NCBI RefSeq assembly: GCF_000400735.1
Contig: NZ_KE007359.1
Location: 21,327-85,326 of the forward strand
DNA: 64,000 nt
Reading direction: 5' to 3'
DNA from: Acinetobacter tandoii DSM 14970 = CIP 107469
Lineage (GTDB): Bacteria > Pseudomonadota > Gammaproteobacteria > Pseudomonadales > Moraxellaceae
The translations under genes were made by a program, and so were the position numbers. This document shows, one piece after another, positions 7,533-18,507 of this stretch (the stretch's first letter is position 1; each line of letters starts with the position of its first letter). The notes beneath the pieces were generated by a model. The model did not search any database and was not told the origin of the DNA. It saw only the letters and a program-made list of their open reading frames with translations.

Positions 7533-9883
7533 TGCATAATCTCTATGTGCATGGCGCCTTCACCAGGTACATCTGCTGAAATAAAACCTGAAATAATTCC
7601 ATCTTTTAAAGCTTTCTGACAAACTTCTTTAAATTTTTTTCCTACACTGTTCAAAGTATTTCCTGTCCCAAAACCATTACTGTTCGTACCTAAATCAATA
7701 ATATTATTTTTTCTATATTGCTCTTCTGAAACGCAATGTTTCGAAACTCTCTGCCCTTTTTTTTGGAACTCAATAATTTTATCAACCATTTTCTGAATAG
7801 TTTCTTCTTTTCCAAGCCCCTTAGCAATACAATCTGCTTTAACTTTTTTCACAGCCTCCCCAGGTCCTGCATATTGCGTTGCCTTCAAATACATTGCTTC
7901 TGCTTGAGCTCTTGGGCTCCTTATTGTACTTGTAATAAAAAGCCTATTCATATTTGCTTCTTTAGCTAAGTAAGCTAGTACATTTTTCGTTTTCTGGCTG
8001 ACGATTACTTGTCTTTCTTGCTCATTAACACCTTTAAACCCAATGGTTACATCTGATACATTCGGGATAGCAGGTCTATCTAATTTTAACTCAAAGGCTT
8101 TCATTCCTTTACTAATTTCGCCATCAAAAAAAATATATTCCCTTCCCGCACTAATCACTGTAATTTTTATCTTTTGACCAATTTCACCTTTATGTATTTT
8201 CTTACCTAGACCATGCATGCCACTTGAGTGGCTCTTTTTCTTATCTTTATATTCAATCGAATAATTTCCTCCACTAAATAATTGATTAGTTTTTTGATCG
8301 TATGTATATACTGTAAATTCAGTTTCACCATTGTCATTAACTAAAGTTTTTGGGTGACCATCATCACTCGTTGATTGCTTTTGATCTCTTCTAAGGGTCT
8401 GATCAGCTCCTGACTTTGGTCTAGAGACTAATGTAGATTGAGTTGTATTACTTTTTTGTGGAGTATTTTTACTAACATCTGTCTTTAACTTTTCTGATGC
8501 TGATTCAATAGCACCCTTTTCAATATAAATCTCCCTTTGTGCTTTATTCTTATCTACTTTTAAAGTACTAATATGAGTACCATCTCTTAATTTATAATTT
8601 AATTCAAATCCAGGCATTGCCTTGACTGTAATTTTACCATTACTATTAGTAACTTTAGATTTAGTTTTTCCTCTATAAGTCTGTACTAAATTTAAATTAC
8701 TTATAGGCTTCTTTAAGTTATCATCATGATAAAATATTATATCAAATGAATGTAAATCTATTTTTATTAATTGTTCTTTCATTCCTTGTGAAACAGTAAA
8801 AGATTTAAGAATTTGACGAGAATCCTTCCCACTTATTTCAACAGAAATTTTCTCTCCTGATGTAGCAACTATATTTTTTTCAATCCCATCAATTCCAACT
8901 GAATGCTTTTTATCATTTCCTTTATATTTTATGAAATATGAAAAATTGGGTATTATCTTATTTTCACTATCTATTAATTTAAGATCAAAAATAACATCTG
9001 ATATATTATTAAATATTTTATTTTGATCTATTTTTTCCTCATTGCTCTGAGAGTTATCCGTACTTATGGGTTGTTTGGATAATGGAGGTGGCGTTTGATT
9101 ATGTACATCTGTTTTCGACTTAATACCACCCTTCCCATTATTTACTACAATAACTGATGCATAATTTTTTCCATCACCCAATAAAGAGATTTCCTTATTA
9201 TTCTTATCTTTTACTAAAATACCATTAACCTTAAACCTAGCACCCATATAGCTACAAACCTTAACCTTCTTTATCTTTCCTTTTTTATCTGTAATTAAAC
9301 CCTTGAATAAAGGTACTGGTTCTTTATCTTTATATACCACATCAACTGTTACACCAACTAATGGATTACCAGCATTATCAACAAATGAAACATCGAATAT
9401 TGAAGTTATAACTTTATACCAACGCATATCATCTTTTTCAGTCCCTGATATTTGAACTTGTTGAGTAGGATTCGATTTACTTACTACAAAATCAGGAACT
9501 AAAGAAGGGTAATTAGAAGGGTCAGATTTATGTAATTGTGCCTGTGCCTTAGGACTATAATAATATACAACACCACCTGTAAAATCAGGCTCTGTTCCAT
9601 TAAATATAGGTTCTACTGCTTTAATCAAACTCATCAGCTTAGATGAAATATCACCCGAATCTAAAGCTTTTTTTGCTCTTTTATAAGGTGAATTTTTCTG
9701 AGTATACGCATCGTATCCTGTTTTTGTAACGATTTGGATAATATTGCTCCAGGATTTCCAGTTTGCAAACCCCATTCTGTTTCTCATTGTATGGGCAATA
9801 ACTTTCCATGAAGTTTCACTACAATTTTCAGCTTCACCATTAATAGTTGCAACAAATATTTTAAAATCTTCGCTATAGCTCAT
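7529..9883 (-). CDS. Candidate T6SS effector with two peptidoglycan-hydrolase-like domains
   Basis: 784 residues, no signal peptide. The N-terminal ~140 residues resemble SleB-type cell-wall hydrolases: a glutamate in INGEAENCS, then WKVIAHTMRNRM, and GGVVYYYSP near 110. The middle has two repeats of about 70 residues with the pattern YxIxYKxxxKxHSxGxxG (near 313-376 and 540-605), probably Ig-like spacers. The C-terminal ~150 residues carry ITSTIRSPRAQAEAM, SKHCVS, IIDLG and a closing AMHIEI, which fits the His/Asp/His zinc site of an M15/VanY-like peptidase. It sits two genes after vgrG, starts 3 bp after the previous stop and overlaps a lipoprotein gene. The two activities are inferred from motifs. 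Confidence 0.7.
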   Translation of the reverse strand: MSYSEDFKIFVATINGEAENCSETSWKVIAHTMRNRMGFANWKSWSNIIQIVTKTGYDAYTQKNSPYKRAKKALDSGDISSKLMSLIKAVEPIFNGTEPDFTGGVVYYYSPKAQAQLHKSDPSNYPSLVPDFVVSKSNPTQQVQISGTEKDDMRWYKVITSIFDVSFVDNAGNPLVGVTVDVVYKDKEPVPLFKGLITDKKGKIKKVKVCSYMGARFKVNGILVKDKNNKEISLLGDGKNYASVIVVNNGKGGIKSKTDVHNQTPPPLSKQPISTDNSQSNEEKIDQNKIFNNISDVIFDLKLIDSENKIIPNFSYFIKYKGNDKKHSVGIDGIEKNIVATSGEKISVEISGKDSRQILKSFTVSQGMKEQLIKIDLHSFDIIFYHDDNLKKPISNLNLVQTYRGKTKSKVTNSNGKITVKAMPGFELNYKLRDGTHISTLKVDKNKAQREIYIEKGAIESASEKLKTDVSKNTPQKSNTTQSTLVSRPKSGADQTLRRDQKQSTSDDGHPKTLVNDNGETEFTVYTYDQKTNQLFSGGNYSIEYKDKKKSHSSGMHGLGKKIHKGEIGQKIKITVISAGREYIFFDGEISKGMKAFELKLDRPAIPNVSDVTIGFKGVNEQERQVIVSQKTKNVLAYLAKEANMNRLFITSTIRSPRAQAEAMYLKATQYAGPGEAVKKVKADCIAKGLGKEETIQKMVDKIIEFQKKGQRVSKHCVSEEQYRKNNIIDLGTNSNGFGTGNTLNSVGKKFKEVCQKALKDGIISGFISADVPGEGAMHIEIMQ

Positions 9884-9886
9884 TTA

Positions 9887-10513
9887 TTACTCACAAGTTT
9901 TCTTAATTATTTTATTAAAATATAAAATATTACCTTTTTTATCCACATCCGCCAACATTGCCACTAAATGTAATTGTCCTTTATCATCAAAATATGATTT
10001 TTCTTGAAATGAGTTATATATAGCGCTATCTATTGGAACATTATTAAATTCTTTATTTTTCAAATTAGCTATTATTTTTTTATTTTTATTAAACAACATT
10101 CTAGCATAGATAATATTTTTTTCAGAATCACTTTCAATTAAACAATTATTTTTTTTATCTATGACAATAAACTCTTTAGTTTGATCTTCCTGTGTTTTAC
10201 TTATAAAAAAATGATATTGACATGGTGAACCACAACTACCATAAGCATGAAAAATATTTTCATTTACTTTATCAACTTCAGGATATCTCATATTTCTTAA
10301 AATGAAAGTAGTTTTATTATCAGAATTTTTTACAATATCACAATATTCTTGATCATGCCCTTTACATTTCAATTCAACATTAAATATATCTTTTGCATAG
10401 ACAGTCGAACTAATAATAACTCCACAAAAAGCAAGAGCTAAAATGATTAAGCTATTAATATTAAATAAATAAAATTGTGATCTCTTACTTTGTAAAATTT
10501 CAATCATGTTCAT
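9887..10513 (-). CDS. Small exported protein between vgrG and the effector
   Basis: About 209 residues from the ATG at 10511-10513, or 207 from 10507; both starts overlap the vgrG stop codon. A hydrophobic segment (INSLIILALAFCGVIISSTVYA) looks like a signal peptide or anchor, so the rest is periplasmic. Six cysteines are scattered in the mature part (CKG, YCD, CGSPC and others), suggesting disulfides. No family is recognised. Position between vgrG and the effector allows a second immunity protein or an accessory factor; periplasmic location favours immunity. Very AT-rich. Confidence 0.6.
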   Translation of the reverse strand: MNMIEILQSKRSQFYLFNINSLIILALAFCGVIISSTVYAKDIFNVELKCKGHDQEYCDIVKNSDNKTTFILRNMRYPEVDKVNENIFHAYGSCGSPCQYHFFISKTQEDQTKEFIVIDKKNNCLIESDSEKNIIYARMLFNKNKKIIANLKNKEFNNVPIDSAIYNSFQEKSYFDDKGQLHLVAMLADVDKKGNILYFNKIIKKTCE

Positions 10514-13500
10514 GCTCTTCTCCACAACCACAGCTATCAATATCGTCACCATCTAATGATTCAGCTTCCTGTTCAGAAATTAACTCTTTAATTTCTGTTA
10601 AATAAACTCCTGGTACTAAAGCGAGTTCTACATTATCAACAGAATCACTATAAACTCTTGCGCTACTTTCTTGCTCAAACTCATATACAGCTTCAATTTT
10701 CTTAGAATGATTAATTAATTTATATTCCATATTTTTTAATATTTTAATATCAAATATTTGACTTAAATCAAATCTCATACTGTACATTCCTGTTTCCGGC
10801 ATTTTCGGCAACTCAGCATTTACTGTTGCCCCACTCGTAAACAAATGCTGCCCAGCTTTACTCTCAAACTTACCGCCTGTAGTTGAAAATACGCCATCTG
10901 CATTAATTTTGAGCTGAGACCCACCCGCTGTTAGTACAATTTCTTTTGGGCTTGTAAGCTCGATTTTATCTTCAGTAGAAATCAGTTTAATGACCTTCTT
11001 GGCGATTGCATCAATCGCATCATCCTGTGCTTGTAACTCCAATTTCCCTTTTGCAGCATAAGCTTTAAAGCCCTTTTGTGCGGCAAACAAACTGATTTTG
11101 TCCTGTGCATGCCCAATAATATTTTTCTGAGCACTCAGGTTAATTGAACCACTGGCACTCTCCGCAATATCCTGCGAAGCTTGTAGAATAATGTTTTCAG
11201 GTGTTGTTAAAGCAATCCCATTAGGTGATGCTAATAACATCAAGGCCTGTCTAAAAATCTTGCCTTGTTCTTGCTGCTTTGCATCAGAACTACTTTCTAG
11301 ACCTTGGGTATACCCCTCCATAAAGTCTTGCAAAGAATCTAATGCTTTGGATGGTGTAACTTCCAATTTATTTCCTTTGCGAAAAGTTCCACATGCACTC
11401 ATCAAGTCAAAATCTTGAATATCAACATTGGCTAAAACTTTTCCTACTTCCTGAATACTCTCAAAAGGGTTTTGCTGAATTCGATCCTTGATACTTGCCA
11501 GTTTACCTTTAACCAGATCAGCACCATGTTCTTCAACATTTTCAATAAATGCTTTTAAATTTTCAGCAGCATCCTTGGCATCACTAAAGAATGCATTGAA
11601 CTCCTCTACAACGGTTTTGGTATCGCCCCCTAATGCCCCGATGTCTGCAATAAAACCGCCACAATCCTTTAATGCATGAATTGGATCTTTATTCATACTT
11701 TCTTTGAACAGATTTAATGTGCTTTCTAGCGCTTGCCCTGTGGTTTTTAACTCGAGTGATTGAATAAACTTCGGCAACCGATGAATCACATTCAAAGCAT
11801 CTGTTTGCTGTTTCACTGCAATTTCGCTCAGTACATTCATACTGTCGTAGCCCTGTGAAAGCAAAGACTGCGCTTGGGCTGCTTCTAAGTGGTCAGCAAT
11901 CGCTTGCTCTTGCGCATAAGTACTAATCAGCATGCCTTTGCCAGCACGCACCGCTCCCCAAGCATCAGTTCTGAGTTCGAAACCCTCGCCTCGACCACTG
12001 CTTTGCTCAGTTTCTTTAGGATGGCTAAGATTACCCAAATTCAGCTGGGTTGCAGCATGGCTGCTTTGTAACTGGGCACTGATCTGACCCGTCGTATCGT
12101 CAAAACGCAACTGATTAAAACCGCTTCCGTCCACTTCTTGAGAACGTATTCCACTTAATTTCTTCGTCGAAGGTAATTGTCCTTTTACATCAAAACGCGT
12201 TGGATAACGTTCGGCTTCGTGGATCCGCCCCGTCACAAAAGGCCGATCAACACTGCCATCAAAGAAGTCAATCACCACCAATTCACCGACACGTGGTAGA
12301 AAACGGACGCCATAGCCTTCGCCTGCCCAAGGCGTTAAAACATCCACCCATGCTGAATCGGTGTCATTTTGATTGCTGCCTGCACCTTCGTCATGCTGAT
12401 GATCGGAAGATTGGGTAAAGAGAAAACGAACTTTAATTCGCCCCCATTCGTCCACATAAATTTTCTCGCCTTCTGGTCCAACTACACGAGCATGCTGCGG
12501 GTAGGCCACGGGGCGATGTGTTAAAGGATTGTATTCAGGTAAAACTCTTATTTGTCGACGGACCAGTGTCAGCTCATTGGCTTGACGCTCTTCAGATGAT
12601 CTGCGAGAAAAATGACTAGATTCGAGCAAATGACGCAATTGATTGTGTAATTCAACGGGCAAATTGTTTTGGTTATAAAACTGCTTTTCGTAAATCAAAA
12701 ACTGCCTATCAGCACCTGTGTGTTGGTCAATTTCAGGATGTCCTTGCAATTCAAACCAATACCCCACTTGCGCATCACGCACGCTCGTCTGCGCTTTAAA
12801 ATATTTAGCGCAAGCAGCTTGATACTGCCCCAAATTCGCATTGAGTTTTTCTAATTGTTGCGTCCCCGATGCCGTGGTCTGATCGGCGCCTGTCAGGTCT
12901 GAAATCCAAGCAGGCGTAATTGACCATGCCTGTTCCAAACTGAGGCTTTCATTGGCATAACTTTCACTCTGCTGATGGCTGCTCAACAATGAGCCACTTC
13001 CATCATCCTGTTGCAAAGTATCCGCTTGCCAACGTTGAACCGAACTGGCTGTCGACTGTAATTGTCGATGCGCCACCAAACTGGTCATACTATCAAAACG
13101 CTCGGTAGCATGACTGCGATGAAAACGGATAATGCCCCGATTCAAAGCAGTAAATTGCAACTGATCATCTATCAATCTTAACTTTTGTGACTCAATCGCT
13201 TGCAAAGCATGGCTAACGATCAGACTGGTTTCATCGACCAGCCAATTAATACCCTCACTACGCCATAGACGGGTTAAAAAATCATAATCGGTTTCGTTCG
13301 CCTGCATCACAAATGGACGAACATCATAATTTTGAGTTAAACCTGAAAGATTTAGACTCAGGCTAGCATTAAACAGCGTGCTTTTTTCCTGCCATTCCTT
13401 AAATAGAATTTCACTAATTTCAGGCACGCTTTTATTCATAAATACTCGACTGTTACGTCGCTTATGCCAAAGTGCCGTTGCATCTTGCAACACCAATCGA

Positions 13501-13814
13501 TAAACCGTAAAAGCACCATCGCTTTGTAATTGGCTGGCTTGGGTAATGATGCCTGTGATCCGTGCCAATTGCCCCATATCGGTCACTTGGTCAACTGCCA
13601 CTTGGCAACCTATAAATTGCTTTAAGGCCAGATGAGCATTGGTCGATAAACAGATTAATTCGAGTTCTAAGCCAACATTGAGCGCATGTTTCCCCTCAAT
13701 ACGCTGTAGAAAGACCTGCGTATTCAACTCCGCATTGGAAAATTGGACGTGAATAGCCCTTTTTAGTGTCGTTAGACCCAATTGGTCTAAAACACGATGA
13801 ATATGATTCAACAT
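10500..13814 (-). CDS. vgrG: Type VI secretion spike protein VgrG
   Basis: 1104 residues. The N-terminal half is the gp27-like hub (Phage_GPD type), with VRPFVMQANETDYDFLTRLWRSEG near residue 170. The gp5-like OB region follows, with WGRIKVRFLF near 450 and the strongly conserved GYGVRFLPRVGELVVIDFFDG near 500. A long helical insertion (about residues 640-830) precedes a DUF2345-type beta region rich in GSINLSAQKNIIGHAQ-like repeats. The last ~60 residues are acidic and end in a His/Glu/Asp tail (CGCGEEHEHD). VgrG tips the T6SS needle and carries effectors; no other T6SS structural genes are here, so this is an orphan vgrG cluster. Confidence 0.95.
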   Translation of the reverse strand: MLNHIHRVLDQLGLTTLKRAIHVQFSNAELNTQVFLQRIEGKHALNVGLELELICLSTNAHLALKQFIGCQVAVDQVTDMGQLARITGIITQASQLQSDGAFTVYRLVLQDATALWHKRRNSRVFMNKSVPEISEILFKEWQEKSTLFNASLSLNLSGLTQNYDVRPFVMQANETDYDFLTRLWRSEGINWLVDETSLIVSHALQAIESQKLRLIDDQLQFTALNRGIIRFHRSHATERFDSMTSLVAHRQLQSTASSVQRWQADTLQQDDGSGSLLSSHQQSESYANESLSLEQAWSITPAWISDLTGADQTTASGTQQLEKLNANLGQYQAACAKYFKAQTSVRDAQVGYWFELQGHPEIDQHTGADRQFLIYEKQFYNQNNLPVELHNQLRHLLESSHFSRRSSEERQANELTLVRRQIRVLPEYNPLTHRPVAYPQHARVVGPEGEKIYVDEWGRIKVRFLFTQSSDHQHDEGAGSNQNDTDSAWVDVLTPWAGEGYGVRFLPRVGELVVIDFFDGSVDRPFVTGRIHEAERYPTRFDVKGQLPSTKKLSGIRSQEVDGSGFNQLRFDDTTGQISAQLQSSHAATQLNLGNLSHPKETEQSSGRGEGFELRTDAWGAVRAGKGMLISTYAQEQAIADHLEAAQAQSLLSQGYDSMNVLSEIAVKQQTDALNVIHRLPKFIQSLELKTTGQALESTLNLFKESMNKDPIHALKDCGGFIADIGALGGDTKTVVEEFNAFFSDAKDAAENLKAFIENVEEHGADLVKGKLASIKDRIQQNPFESIQEVGKVLANVDIQDFDLMSACGTFRKGNKLEVTPSKALDSLQDFMEGYTQGLESSSDAKQQEQGKIFRQALMLLASPNGIALTTPENIILQASQDIAESASGSINLSAQKNIIGHAQDKISLFAAQKGFKAYAAKGKLELQAQDDAIDAIAKKVIKLISTEDKIELTSPKEIVLTAGGSQLKINADGVFSTTGGKFESKAGQHLFTSGATVNAELPKMPETGMYSMRFDLSQIFDIKILKNMEYKLINHSKKIEAVYEFEQESSARVYSDSVDNVELALVPGVYLTEIKELISEQEAESLDGDDIDSCGCGEEHEHD

Positions 13815-13964
13815 AGTTGTAATTCGTTATTAAAAGTTATACGTATATTAAGCGCGACATTCTAATGAACCGCTCAAATCAACGTCTAGCTCTTTTTGTA
13901 GTATTTTTATTCCATGTTTAAACATACTTTCGAGAAATGTTTTAGGCTCAACACCTATCCATAA

Positions 13965-13990
13965 AAAAAAGAGACTTACGCCTCTTTTTT
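13965..13990. terminator. Bidirectional terminator between vgrG and the malic enzyme
   Basis: A run of A, then GAG-ACTTACGC-CTC, then a run of T: AAAAAAGAG pairs with CTCTTTTTT. It lies 20 bp beyond the malic enzyme stop and suits minus-strand termination of that gene. Confidence 0.7.
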
Positions 13991-14010
13991 ATTAAAACCT
14001 TTCGATTGGA

Positions 14011-15711
14011 TTAAAAGGTAATCCGACGATATTGACGGTATTCTGGTTTCCAGAAATTCGCTTCAATCGCTTCATGTAATAGTTCATCGCTGACCATCGG
14101 TGCAACGCCTGCATCCATGGCTGCTTTTGCCACTTTAAATGCAATGATTTTAGAAACCTTTTGAATATCATTGATATCTGGCAGTAAATCTGCATCAGCG
14201 TTACTGAGTTTAGGGGAGCAATCTGCCAAGGCATTGCTTGATGCCATGAGCATACTGTCCGTTACACGAGTTGCGCCTGAAGCCACCACCCCTAAACCAA
14301 TCCCCGGGAAGATATACGAGTTATTGCATTGTGAAATGTTATAAATTTTGCCTTGATAATTCACAGGTGCAAAAGGACTTCCTGTGGCAATCAATGCACG
14401 ACCTTCGGTCCATTGCACAATATCTGCAGGCACTGCTTCCACACGCGAAGTTGGATTCGATAAAGGCAACACAATTGGAGATTCGCAATTACTCGCCAAG
14501 GTCTTAATCACTTCTTCAGTAAATAGACCTGGTTGACCCGAAACACCAATTAATACCGTCGGTTTAGCCTGCTTAACCACATCCAATAAAGAAATATGTT
14601 CTTCAGCATTACCCCAAGTCGCAATCACTTCAGGTTTTTGCGCCAATTTACGTTGGAAATCAAGCAAGTTAGGCTGATTTTCAGTGATCAAACCAAAACG
14701 ATCCACCATGAACACACGTCCACGCGCCTCAGCTTCAGTTAAACCTTCTGCTACCATTTGCGCAACGATTTGCTCTGCAATACCACAACCTGCTGAACCT
14801 GCACCCAAAAAGGTAATAATTTGGTCTTTGAGTTGCTTGCCTGCCGCACGCGATGCCGCAATCAAACTGCCCACTGAAACCGCTGCAGTGCCTTGAATAT
14901 CATCATTAAAGCAGCACACCTCATCGCGGTATTTGTTTAACAATGGCATCGCATTATTTTGCGCGAAATCCTCAAACTGAATCAGTGCTTTCGGCCAACG
15001 ACGTTTGATCGCTGCCATCACTTCATCCACAAAGCTATAGTACTCTTCACCACTGATTCGTGGCTGACTCCAACCCATATAGATAGGATCATTCAGCAAT
15101 TGTTGATTGTTGGTACCCACGTCAAGCGTAATTGGCAAAGTATAAGCTGGGCTAATTCCGCCACATGCAGTATAGAGGGAAAGCTTACCAATCGGGATGC
15201 CCATACCACCAATCCCTTGGTCCCCCAGACCTAAAATACGCTCACCATCGGTAATCACAATCACTTTGACATTCTTTTTATTTACATTGTGTAAAATATC
15301 ATCGATATGTGCACGATCAGGGTATGAAATAAAAATCCCACGATGACGGCGATAGATATCTGAAAAACGCTGACACGCTTCACCTACAGTCGGCGTGTAA
15401 ATAATTGGCATCATCTCACTTAGATGATTTTCAATCAGATGATAAAACAAAGTCTCATTGGTGTCTTGAATATTGCGCAGGTAAATATGCTTATTAATTT
15501 CATCATTGAAAGCACAGTATTGTTGGTATGAGCGCTGGCTTTGCTCTTCAATCGACTCAATCACATGCGGAACCAAGCCATGTAAATTAAAGCGCGTGCG
15601 TTCTTCTTCTGTAAAAGCAGAGCCTTTATTTAATAGTGGGAGTTCTAACAGAGTGTTTCCAGCGTACGGGATATATAAAGGGTGTTTCGTCTTCAATTGT
15701 GCAGTTGTCAT
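14011..15711 (-). CDS. maeA: NAD-type malic enzyme
   Basis: 566 residues from the ATG at 15711; the reading frame continues 7 codons further with less typical residues. Oxidative decarboxylation of malate to pyruvate with reduction of NAD. Visible signatures: [18 protein letters not shown] near 100, [17 protein letters not shown] near 150, [14 protein letters not shown] near 245, [15 protein letters not shown] near 270 and the Rossmann fold [15 protein letters not shown] near 305. Length and motifs match the E. coli MaeA (SfcA) subfamily, which prefers NAD; cofactor choice is inferred from that similarity. A terminator follows. Confidence 0.93.
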   Translation of the reverse strand: MTTAQLKTKHPLYIPYAGNTLLELPLLNKGSAFTEEERTRFNLHGLVPHVIESIEEQSQRSYQQYCAFNDEINKHIYLRNIQDTNETLFYHLIENHLSEMMPIIYTPTVGEACQRFSDIYRRHRGIFISYPDRAHIDDILHNVNKKNVKVIVITDGERILGLGDQGIGGMGIPIGKLSLYTACGGISPAYTLPITLDVGTNNQQLLNDPIYMGWSQPRISGEEYYSFVDEVMAAIKRRWPKALIQFEDFAQNNAMPLLNKYRDEVCCFNDDIQGTAAVSVGSLIAASRAAGKQLKDQIITFLGAGSAGCGIAEQIVAQMVAEGLTEAEARGRVFMVDRFGLITENQPNLLDFQRKLAQKPEVIATWGNAEEHISLLDVVKQAKPTVLIGVSGQPGLFTEEVIKTLASNCESPIVLPLSNPTSRVEAVPADIVQWTEGRALIATGSPFAPVNYQGKIYNISQCNNSYIFPGIGLGVVASGATRVTDSMLMASSNALADCSPKLSNADADLLPDINDIQKVSKIIAFKVAKAAMDAGVAPMVSDELLHEAIEANFWKPEYRQYRRITF

Positions 15712-16142
15712 AACCAGTCTCAGTGCGCGCAATCCTCTCAGCAGGATTACTTTACGTCATCAAATTTCTTTTGATTCGGTGTATAGCTTAGACCTATTTT
15801 CCCAGCAACGTATATTTAGATACGTGATAATGGTATTAAGATAATTTCGCTATTAAATGGAGCATTATTTATTGTTTTTTTGTATTTAAAATACATACCA
15901 ATTTCATTAATATTGCTGATATATTTATAATATATAGATATTTTAGCAAGTTAAAACTTAAATACACCTAAATCAGTTATCATTATTTTCTATAATTTAG
16001 TTTTTTAACACTCAATTCCATTTAATTCACTTAGTATTTTTTAAAATGATATTAAAATCCAAGAAAATAAAAATATTATTATATAAAACAATATCTTATA
16101 AATATTAAGACTTTTGGCTAATTTCTTCGTGAGTTTTCATCC
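15712..16142. other. AT-rich intergenic region
   Basis: About 430 bp between the malic enzyme start and the DUF2798 pseudogene. It should contain the malic enzyme promoter on the right of that gene. Beyond that it is a very AT-rich stretch with short stop-filled frames; I see no gene, strong hairpin or repeat in it. Confidence 0.5.
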
Positions 16143-16426
16143 TTATTTGGGTGGTTGATTAGGTGGCATCTCTACCAATAGCCCAGTCAACTTACGCACC
16201 AATGGCAACATCACCAACACTACGGATAGGCAATTGCCCATGACATCATCCATGCTGAAAACCAAAGTGATAAAAAGGTATCACTCCAACCCAAATTACG
16301 TAGCATGTTGATAAATGAAATAATACCACTCATTAAACAAGAGAGAAAAAAGGGCATCACCCAACCGACAAATTTGGCTGGCAGCTTCGGAATATTTCCA
16401 ATAATTTTAGGACGTTCTGTAGTCAT
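16143..16426 (-). pseudogene. DUF2798 membrane protein, frameshifted
   Basis: The 5' part encodes MTTERPKIIGNIPKLPAKF and two hydrophobic segments, ending at WAIAYP followed by TAG near 16219. The remainder of the usual DUF2798 fold (SVVLVMLPLVRKLTG, then a polar tail to a TAA at 16143-16145) is present in another frame, starting at exactly the same point. Together they make a normal ~95-residue DUF2798 protein of two helices, so one small indel near 16215-16222 has broken it. A sequencing error would look the same. Confidence 0.75.
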
Positions 16427-16611
16427 CTATTGCTTCCAAAATTTTGTATTTAATCACTATGCCATAGTTTCTCTGACAAGATGTGATGCAGCTTATAAGA
16501 GCCTTATGAAAAATTTCAAGGCGAATAAAAAACATTCTATAGAAAGGACTCACCTTATGGTCCGAAATTTGCTATATTTGCTGTTTTTCTGCGACATTTA
16601 TTTTCGACTCT

Positions 16612-18402
16612 ATGAACACGGCAATACAAGCAGCGCTCGATCATGCAGTGCAATCCCTTCAAGCGGAAGGCGTACTCCCATCTGACTGGAATAACAACAG
16701 TACTTTGACGCGTACCAAAGACCGAAGCCATGGGGATTTCGCATCAAATATCGCCATGATTGGTGCAAAAGCTGCGGGTATCAAGCCACGTGATTTGGCC
16801 GAAAAAATTCTCGCAGCACTGCCTGAAGTAGCTGACATCAGCAAAGCAGAAATTGCAGGTCCAGGCTTTATTAACTTCTTTTTAAATGCCGATCAGCGTT
16901 TTGCTGTACTTGATCAAATTCAAGCACAAAACTCACAATTTGGTCGCACCCAAGTGAATGCAGAAAAACGCATCCAAGTCGAGTTTGTTTCCGCCAACCC
17001 AACATCTAGCTTGCATGTAGGCCATGGTCGTGGTGCAGCTTATGGCATGACGGTTGCGAACCTGCTTGAAGCTACAGGTGCAAAAGTTGACCGCGAATAC
17101 TATGTCAATGATGCAGGCCGTCAAATGGACATTTTGGCAACCTCCACTTACTTACGTTACCTAGAGTTGACAGGTCAAGAACTAGTGTTCCCGAAAAATG
17201 CCTATCAAGGGGACTACGTTAAGGAAATTGCGCAAAGCATTATTGATAAAGATGGCAATGCCTATGTTCACCCTATAGCAGACGTCTATAAAGATGTACC
17301 TGAAGATGTGCAATATGCCGAAGAACTTGATGCTGAAGGCAACAAAGTGGTACTTTCTGGCGACAAAGAAAAGCATATTGATGGTTTAATTTTTAATTCA
17401 CAACAATTGACGGGCAAAGGTTATCGCGTTTTCCATCAAGCTGCCCTCAAAGCCATTTTAGATGATATTAAAGATGACCTAGGTGAGTTTGGTGTGACCT
17501 TTAATCACTGGTTCAGTGAAGCCTCTTTAACTGAAAAGATTGATGAAGCACTTCAAACCCTTGATCAACGTGGTTTCCTCTACGAAAAAGAGGGCAATAT
17601 CTGGTTTAAATCGACTGAATTTGGCGATGAAAAAGACCGTGTGGTCAAACGCCGTAACGGTCAAACCACGTATTTTGCCTCTGACATTGCTTACCACCTA
17701 AACAAATTACAACGCGGTTATACTGACCTGCTTGATATTTGGGGTTCAGACCACCACGGTTATATTTCACGTGTAAAAGCTGCTATTGATGCAATGGGTT
17801 ATGACTCGAAGAAACTGACTGTCCTTTTAGTTCAGTTCGTGAGCTTGTGGCGTAGTGGTGAAATGGTGCAAATGTCTTCGCGTTCAGGTCAATTCGTGAC
17901 TTTACGTGACCTGCGTAAAGAAGTCGGCAATGACGCTGCACGTTTTTATTATGTGATGCGTAAATCTGAACAACACATTGATTTTGACTTGGACCTTGCA
18001 GTTTCACAAAGCAAAGACAATGCGGTGTACTACATTCAATATGCCCATGCCCGTATCTGTCGTATGCTTGAAAAAGCGACCACAACAGGTGTCAATTTCA
18101 ATGCTGAAACTGCCCGCCAATTTGCCAATAAATTGGACTTGGATGCAGAAACAGAAATTCTTGCCAAACTTGCTGCTTACCCAGAAGTGGTTGCACGTGC
18201 TGCCAATGCTTACGAACCACATCAGGTCGGTAACTACTTGAAAGAATTGGCTGCTTTATTCCATGGTTGGTATAATGAGCACAAAGTACTGAATGATGAT
18301 GCTGAACTTACACAAGCACGTCTATTACTTTCAGTAAACGTACAACAAGTATTACGCAATGGTTTAGAATTATTAGGTGTATCTGCACCTGAGACGATGT
18401 AA
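16612..18402 (+). CDS. argS: Arginyl-tRNA synthetase
   Basis: 596 residues, class I synthetase that charges tRNA-Arg. The N-terminal Add-1 domain (residues 1-90) is followed by the HIGH-type motif in SANPTSSLHVGHGRGAAYG near 125, and a KMSK-equivalent region at VQMSSRSGQFVTL near 420. The C-terminal anticodon-binding DALR domain includes AVYYIQYAHARI near 465 and ends at ELLGVSAPETM. Length is normal. A hairpin terminator lies about 105 bp after the stop. Confidence 0.97.
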   Translation: MNTAIQAALDHAVQSLQAEGVLPSDWNNNSTLTRTKDRSHGDFASNIAMIGAKAAGIKPRDLAEKILAALPEVADISKAEIAGPGFINFFLNADQRFAVLDQIQAQNSQFGRTQVNAEKRIQVEFVSANPTSSLHVGHGRGAAYGMTVANLLEATGAKVDREYYVNDAGRQMDILATSTYLRYLELTGQELVFPKNAYQGDYVKEIAQSIIDKDGNAYVHPIADVYKDVPEDVQYAEELDAEGNKVVLSGDKEKHIDGLIFNSQQLTGKGYRVFHQAALKAILDDIKDDLGEFGVTFNHWFSEASLTEKIDEALQTLDQRGFLYEKEGNIWFKSTEFGDEKDRVVKRRNGQTTYFASDIAYHLNKLQRGYTDLLDIWGSDHHGYISRVKAAIDAMGYDSKKLTVLLVQFVSLWRSGEMVQMSSRSGQFVTLRDLRKEVGNDAARFYYVMRKSEQHIDFDLDLAVSQSKDNAVYYIQYAHARICRMLEKATTTGVNFNAETARQFANKLDLDAETEILAKLAAYPEVVARAANAYEPHQVGNYLKELAALFHGWYNEHKVLNDDAELTQARLLLSVNVQQVLRNGLELLGVSAPETM

Positions 18403-18507
18403 CAGGTAAAGTAACGCTTTGCACATCGTCGGATCAAGAGCCATGCCTGAACTGTAAGACCGAAAGCTACGCACTTGAAAGTGGCTATGTAAACACTGAT
18501 GTATTTC

